A stretch of DNA of 8,375 bases from contig JAFAEG010000087.1 of assembly GCA_023424095.1 (NCBI GenBank), positions 1 to 8,375 on the forward strand. Direction: 5' to 3'. Under the pieces are notes generated by a model. It was not told the origin of the DNA. It did not search any database and saw nothing but the letters and a program-made list of their open reading frames with translations. This document shows positions 5,738 to 8,375 of this stretch, piece by piece. The position numbers and the translations under genes are program-made. This DNA is from Pseudomonadota bacterium (GTDB lineage Bacteria; Pseudomonadota; Alphaproteobacteria; Sphingomonadales; Sphingomonadaceae). Numbering within the stretch: the stretch's first letter is position 1; every line of letters begins with the position of its first letter.

Positions 5738-7894
5738 ATGCGCCTGTTGCCGCTCGCCTTGCTCGCCGCCTTCGCGACTCCGCTTTTCGCTCAACCCGTG
5801 TCCCAAAGAGGCCCGATGACCAAGCCCGCCGACCTTCCCGCCGCGCCGCGCGCCGAGCAGCGTCCCCACAGCTATGAGCGCCACGGCGTCACCGTGCAGG
5901 ACAATTATGCCTGGCTGCGCGACTCTTCCTATCCGGTCGTCGATGACGCGGACGTGCTGAATTATCTGAAGGCCGAAAACGCCTATTTCGAAGCGGCGAT
6001 GGCGCCGCATCAGCCGCTGATCGAGACATTGTTCCAGGAGATGCGCGGGCGGATCAAGGAAGACGATGCCTCCGTTCCGGTGCGCGACGGCGAGTGGCTC
6101 TATTGGTGGGCGTTCGACACCGGCGCGCAATATCGCAAATGGTTTCGCCGGCCCGCCGCCGGCGGCGAGGCGCAGGTCATTTTCGACGAGCCGCGCGAGG
6201 CCGAGGGCAAGGAATATTTCCGGCTGGGCGCGATGGCGATCAGCCCGGACGGCCGCCGCGCCGCGATCCTGGTCGACGATGACGGCTCCGAACGGTTCGC
6301 GCTGAAGATCCGCGACCTCGCCACCGGGCAGGACGTGGAGACGGTGACGGAAGTCGGCATCGGCGAGCCGGTCTGGACCGCCGACAGCCAGGCCGTCGTC
6401 TATACCGAGGTGAATGACCAGTGGCGCAGCTACCGCGCCCGCCTGCACCGGCTCGGCCGGCCGGCGAGCGAGGACCGGACGCTCTATGAGGAGACGGCCG
6501 ACATCGCTTTCTCGGTCGGCGTCGGCAAGACTCAGGACCGGCGCTGGATCGTCATCCAGACCGGCGAGAACAGCAGCAACGAAACGCGCCTGATCCCCGC
6601 CGACAATCCCGAAGCCACGCCGATCCTGGTCGCGGCGCGGCGGCCGAACATCCAATATTCGCTCGATTCAGCGCACGGGAAGCTCTGGATCCTGACCAAT
6701 GACGACCACGTCAATTTCCGCATCGCCGAGGCCGATCCGGCACGGCCGGGCGAATGGCGCACCGTCATTGCGGGCTCGGACGAGGTCTATCTGCGCGGCA
6801 TCTCCTCCTTCCGCGATCATCTGGTGATCAGCGAGCGGGTGAACGGCCTCGATCAGCTGCGGCTGCGCACCTATGCTGGCGCCGAGGAGCGCGTGCCGTT
6901 CCGCGAGGCGAGCTACACCGCTTCCCTCGCCGGCAATCCGGAATATGCGCCGGCCGCTTATCGCCTGTCCTACAGCTCGATGGTCACGCCGCCGACCGTC
7001 TATGACTATCATCCGGCCGACGACCGGCTGGAGGTGCTGAAGGTCCAGGAAATCCCGTCCGGCTACGATCCCAGCCAATATGCCACCGAGCGGCTGATGA
7101 TCCCGGCGCGCGATGGCAAGCAGGTGCCGGTCTCGATCGTCTATCGCCGCGGCTTCGAGAAGAACGGCCAGGCGCCGCTCTTCCTCTACGCTTATGGGGC
7201 CTATGGCTATGCGATCCCGCCCGCCTTCAATTCCAACCGGCTGAGCCTGGTCGATCGCGGCTATGCGGTCGCCATCGCTCACATCCGTGGCGGCGACGAC
7301 CTTGGCTATGGCTGGTATCTGCAGGGCAAATTGCAGCAGCGCACCAACACCTTCAACGACTTCGCCGATGTGGCGAAGGGCCTGGTCGAGCGACGCTACA
7401 CCAGCAACGGCCGGATCGCGATCAATGGCGGCTCGGCCGGCGGCGAGTTGATGGGCGCGGTGGTGAACAGCGATCCCGAATTGTGGGGCGCGGTGATCGC
7501 GGACGTGCCGTTCGTCGACGTCGTCAACACCATGCTGGACGACACCTTGCCCCTCACTCCGGGCGAGTGGAACGAATGGGGCAATCCGATCACCGACGCC
7601 GAGGCGTTCCGCTACATGCTGAGCTACAGCCCCTATGACAATGTCCGGGCGCAGGCCTATCCGCCGCTGTTCATCACCGGCGGGCTCAATGATCCGCGCG
7701 TCACTTATTGGGAGCCGGCCAAGTGGAATGCGCGGCTGCGCGAGCTTCGCACCGACGACAATCTGCAGCTGATGAAGATCAACATGGGCGCGGGTCATGG
7801 CGGCCAGTCGGGCCGTTGGAGTTCGCTGCGCGAAGTGGCCGAATCCTACGCCTTCATGCTAACCCAGAACGCAGGCGGCGCCGGCGCGCGCTGA
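5738..7894 (+). CDS. S9A serine peptidase, oligopeptidase B-like, with signal peptide
   Basis: This 718-residue protein belongs to the prolyl oligopeptidase family (S9A) and is closest in motifs to oligopeptidase B (PtrB), which cuts short peptides after Arg or Lys. Residues 1-18 (MRLLPLALLAAFATPLFA) look like a Sec signal peptide cleaved before Q19, implying a periplasmic enzyme. A seven-bladed propeller (about 110-450) precedes the alpha/beta hydrolase domain (about 455-710). The triad is S566 (NGGSAGGELMG), D652 (GGLNDPRV) and H687 (GAGHGGQSGRW). PtrB hallmarks VPFVDVV (590-596), EWGNP (613-617) and YWEPAKW (657-663) are present. Compared with E. coli PtrB as I recall it, three of the four acidic specificity residues are replaced (P494, A496, N612; only E610 remains). 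AGGAA (5727-5731) precedes the chosen ATG. The frame is open from 5441, but that part lies inside the CPBP gene. An internal ATG at 5816 is a plausible second start. Confidence 0.9.
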   Translation: MRLLPLALLAAFATPLFAQPVSQRGPMTKPADLPAAPRAEQRPHSYERHGVTVQDNYAWLRDSSYPVVDDADVLNYLKAENAYFEAAMAPHQPLIETLFQEMRGRIKEDDASVPVRDGEWLYWWAFDTGAQYRKWFRRPAAGGEAQVIFDEPREAEGKEYFRLGAMAISPDGRRAAILVDDDGSERFALKIRDLATGQDVETVTEVGIGEPVWTADSQAVVYTEVNDQWRSYRARLHRLGRPASEDRTLYEETADIAFSVGVGKTQDRRWIVIQTGENSSNETRLIPADNPEATPILVAARRPNIQYSLDSAHGKLWILTNDDHVNFRIAEADPARPGEWRTVIAGSDEVYLRGISSFRDHLVISERVNGLDQLRLRTYAGAEERVPFREASYTASLAGNPEYAPAAYRLSYSSMVTPPTVYDYHPADDRLEVLKVQEIPSGYDPSQYATERLMIPARDGKQVPVSIVYRRGFEKNGQAPLFLYAYGAYGYAIPPAFNSNRLSLVDRGYAVAIAHIRGGDDLGYGWYLQGKLQQRTNTFNDFADVAKGLVERRYTSNGRIAINGGSAGGELMGAVVNSDPELWGAVIADVPFVDVVNTMLDDTLPLTPGEWNEWGNPITDAEAFRYMLSYSPYDNVRAQAYPPLFITGGLNDPRVTYWEPAKWNARLRELRTDDNLQLMKINMGAGHGGQSGRWSSLREVAESYAFMLTQNAGGAGAR
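5805..5811 (+). promoter_or_regulatory. internal Shine-Dalgarno before a second in-frame ATG of the S9 peptidase
   Basis: AAAGAGG lies 4 nt before ATG 5816, codon 27 of the S9 peptidase. Initiation there would give a 692-residue protein without signal peptide, close to the length of cytosolic PtrB (686 aa in E. coli). The first start also has a reasonable site, so both forms may be made. Confidence 0.35.
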
Positions 7895-7909
7895 GCGGGA
7901 GAAGCGATC

Positions 7910-8375
7910 ATGGTGCTGAAATGGCTCGTTCCGGTCGCTGGCGTCACCCTCGCAATGGCGGCTTCGGCTTCGGCCCAGGATTACACGCCTGCCCCCGCCC
8001 AGATCCGGGGCGAGATCAGCGCCAGCGATGAGGCCGACGGCCAGGGCCGCCGCTATGACGAGATTTCCGTCGAGCTCGTGCGCGGCCAGCGGATCCTCAT
8101 CACCGCCACCCCCGCCGCCGGCAGCCGAGTCGTCCCGAACCTCGAAATCCGCGCATTCGGCGCTGCGACCAGCTTGTCGCGCCGCAACGCCGAAGGGGAT
8201 GCGCGCACCGCCCGCCTGGCCTTCTCCGCCCCGCAAACGGGCGTGTTCAACATCCGCATCGTTTCGGGCAGCCCGGCCGCGGGGCGCTATGTCGTTTCGA
8301 TCCAGCGCAACACCACACAATCGATGACTCGCGGCGCGCCCGGCGGCACAGCCCGCGCGCCCACGCCCCTCCCCT
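7910..8375 (+). CDS. secreted protein with PPC-like domain (3' end outside window)
   Basis: The ORF is open from ATG 7910 to the window end (155 codons, no stop), so the C-terminus is missing. Residues 1-22 form a clear signal peptide ending ASASA before Q23, so the product is exported. Residues about 33-131 look like a bacterial pre-peptidase C-terminal (PPC) beta-sandwich: an opening GEIS, YDEISVELVRGQRILITAT (49-67), then LAFSAPQTGVFNIRIVSG (103-120) and a closing GRYVVSIQ. After this comes a Thr/Pro/Gly/Ala-rich linker (about 135-155) that probably leads to a second domain outside the window. A strong GGGAGAAG (7897-7904) sits 5 nt before the start, and only 15 bp separate it from the S9 peptidase stop, so the two are probably cotranscribed. 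PPC domains often accompany secreted peptidases; whether this protein is one cannot be seen. Confidence 0.72.
   Translation, partial: MVLKWLVPVAGVTLAMAASASAQDYTPAPAQIRGEISASDEADGQGRRYDEISVELVRGQRILITATPAAGSRVVPNLEIRAFGAATSLSRRNAEGDARTARLAFSAPQTGVFNIRIVSGSPAAGRYVVSIQRNTTQSMTRGAPGGTARAPTPLP

Noticed and set aside
4722..5739. two overlapping frames of over 310 codons antisense to the CPBP protease
   Set aside because: Both are Arg/Ala/Gln/Pro-rich shadows; the opposite strand has all three catalytic CPBP motifs and membrane segments.
6668..7798. 376-codon open frame antisense to the S9 peptidase
   Set aside because: It mirrors codon structure of the real gene and shows no domain, start context or neighbour that supports expression.

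Overview
This is a GC-rich, gene-dense stretch that looks chromosomal and alphaproteobacterial, most likely from a sphingomonad (Sphingomonadales). That placement is an inference. It rests on base composition, the very compact gene spacing, the style of the QueE, CPBP and secreted TonB-C-domain proteins, and the abundance of periplasmic peptidases. No phage, transposon, plasmid, CRISPR or toxin-antitoxin signature is visible. The region reads as ordinary core or near-core genome rather than a defence or mobile island.

Layout from left to right. Positions 1-75 may hold the last codons of an unidentified upstream gene, whose TGA overlaps the queE start. The queE gene (75-830, +) encodes the radical-SAM enzyme of 7-deazaguanine (queuosine) synthesis. 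A tRNA-Thr(GGU) gene (870-944, -) faces it and has its own TTGACA-type promoter. Next comes a two-gene plus-strand unit joined by a TGATG overlap: a 43-residue, highly charged small protein (1039-1170) and a secreted 138-residue TonB C-terminal-domain protein (1170-1586). A converging minus-strand pair, read from 3834 down to 1643, encodes a 597-residue aminopeptidase P (M24B) followed by a 133-residue cupin that starts inside the peptidase stop codon (ATGA overlap).

Divergent from the aminopeptidase is an AraC-type regulator (GTG start at 3920, to 4750). Only 8 bp later comes a CPBP (Abi/CaaX-like) membrane protease (4759-5646), so these two probably form an operon. A hairpin-containing gap of 91 bp precedes an exported S9A oligopeptidase B-like serine peptidase (5738-7894). 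Fifteen bp after it comes a signal-peptide protein with a PPC-like beta-sandwich domain (7910 onward), which is cut off by the window end.

Functionally the window mixes tRNA modification and translation (queE, tRNA-Thr) with peptide turnover (aminopeptidase P, the S9 peptidase, the CPBP protease) and envelope proteins (the TonB-C and PPC-like proteins). I see no evidence for a new multi-gene system. The points most worth checking are the loss of three of the four acidic specificity residues in the oligopeptidase B homologue, its two plausible starts (exported or cytosolic), and the coupled 43-aa gene and TonB-C pair next to the tRNA.
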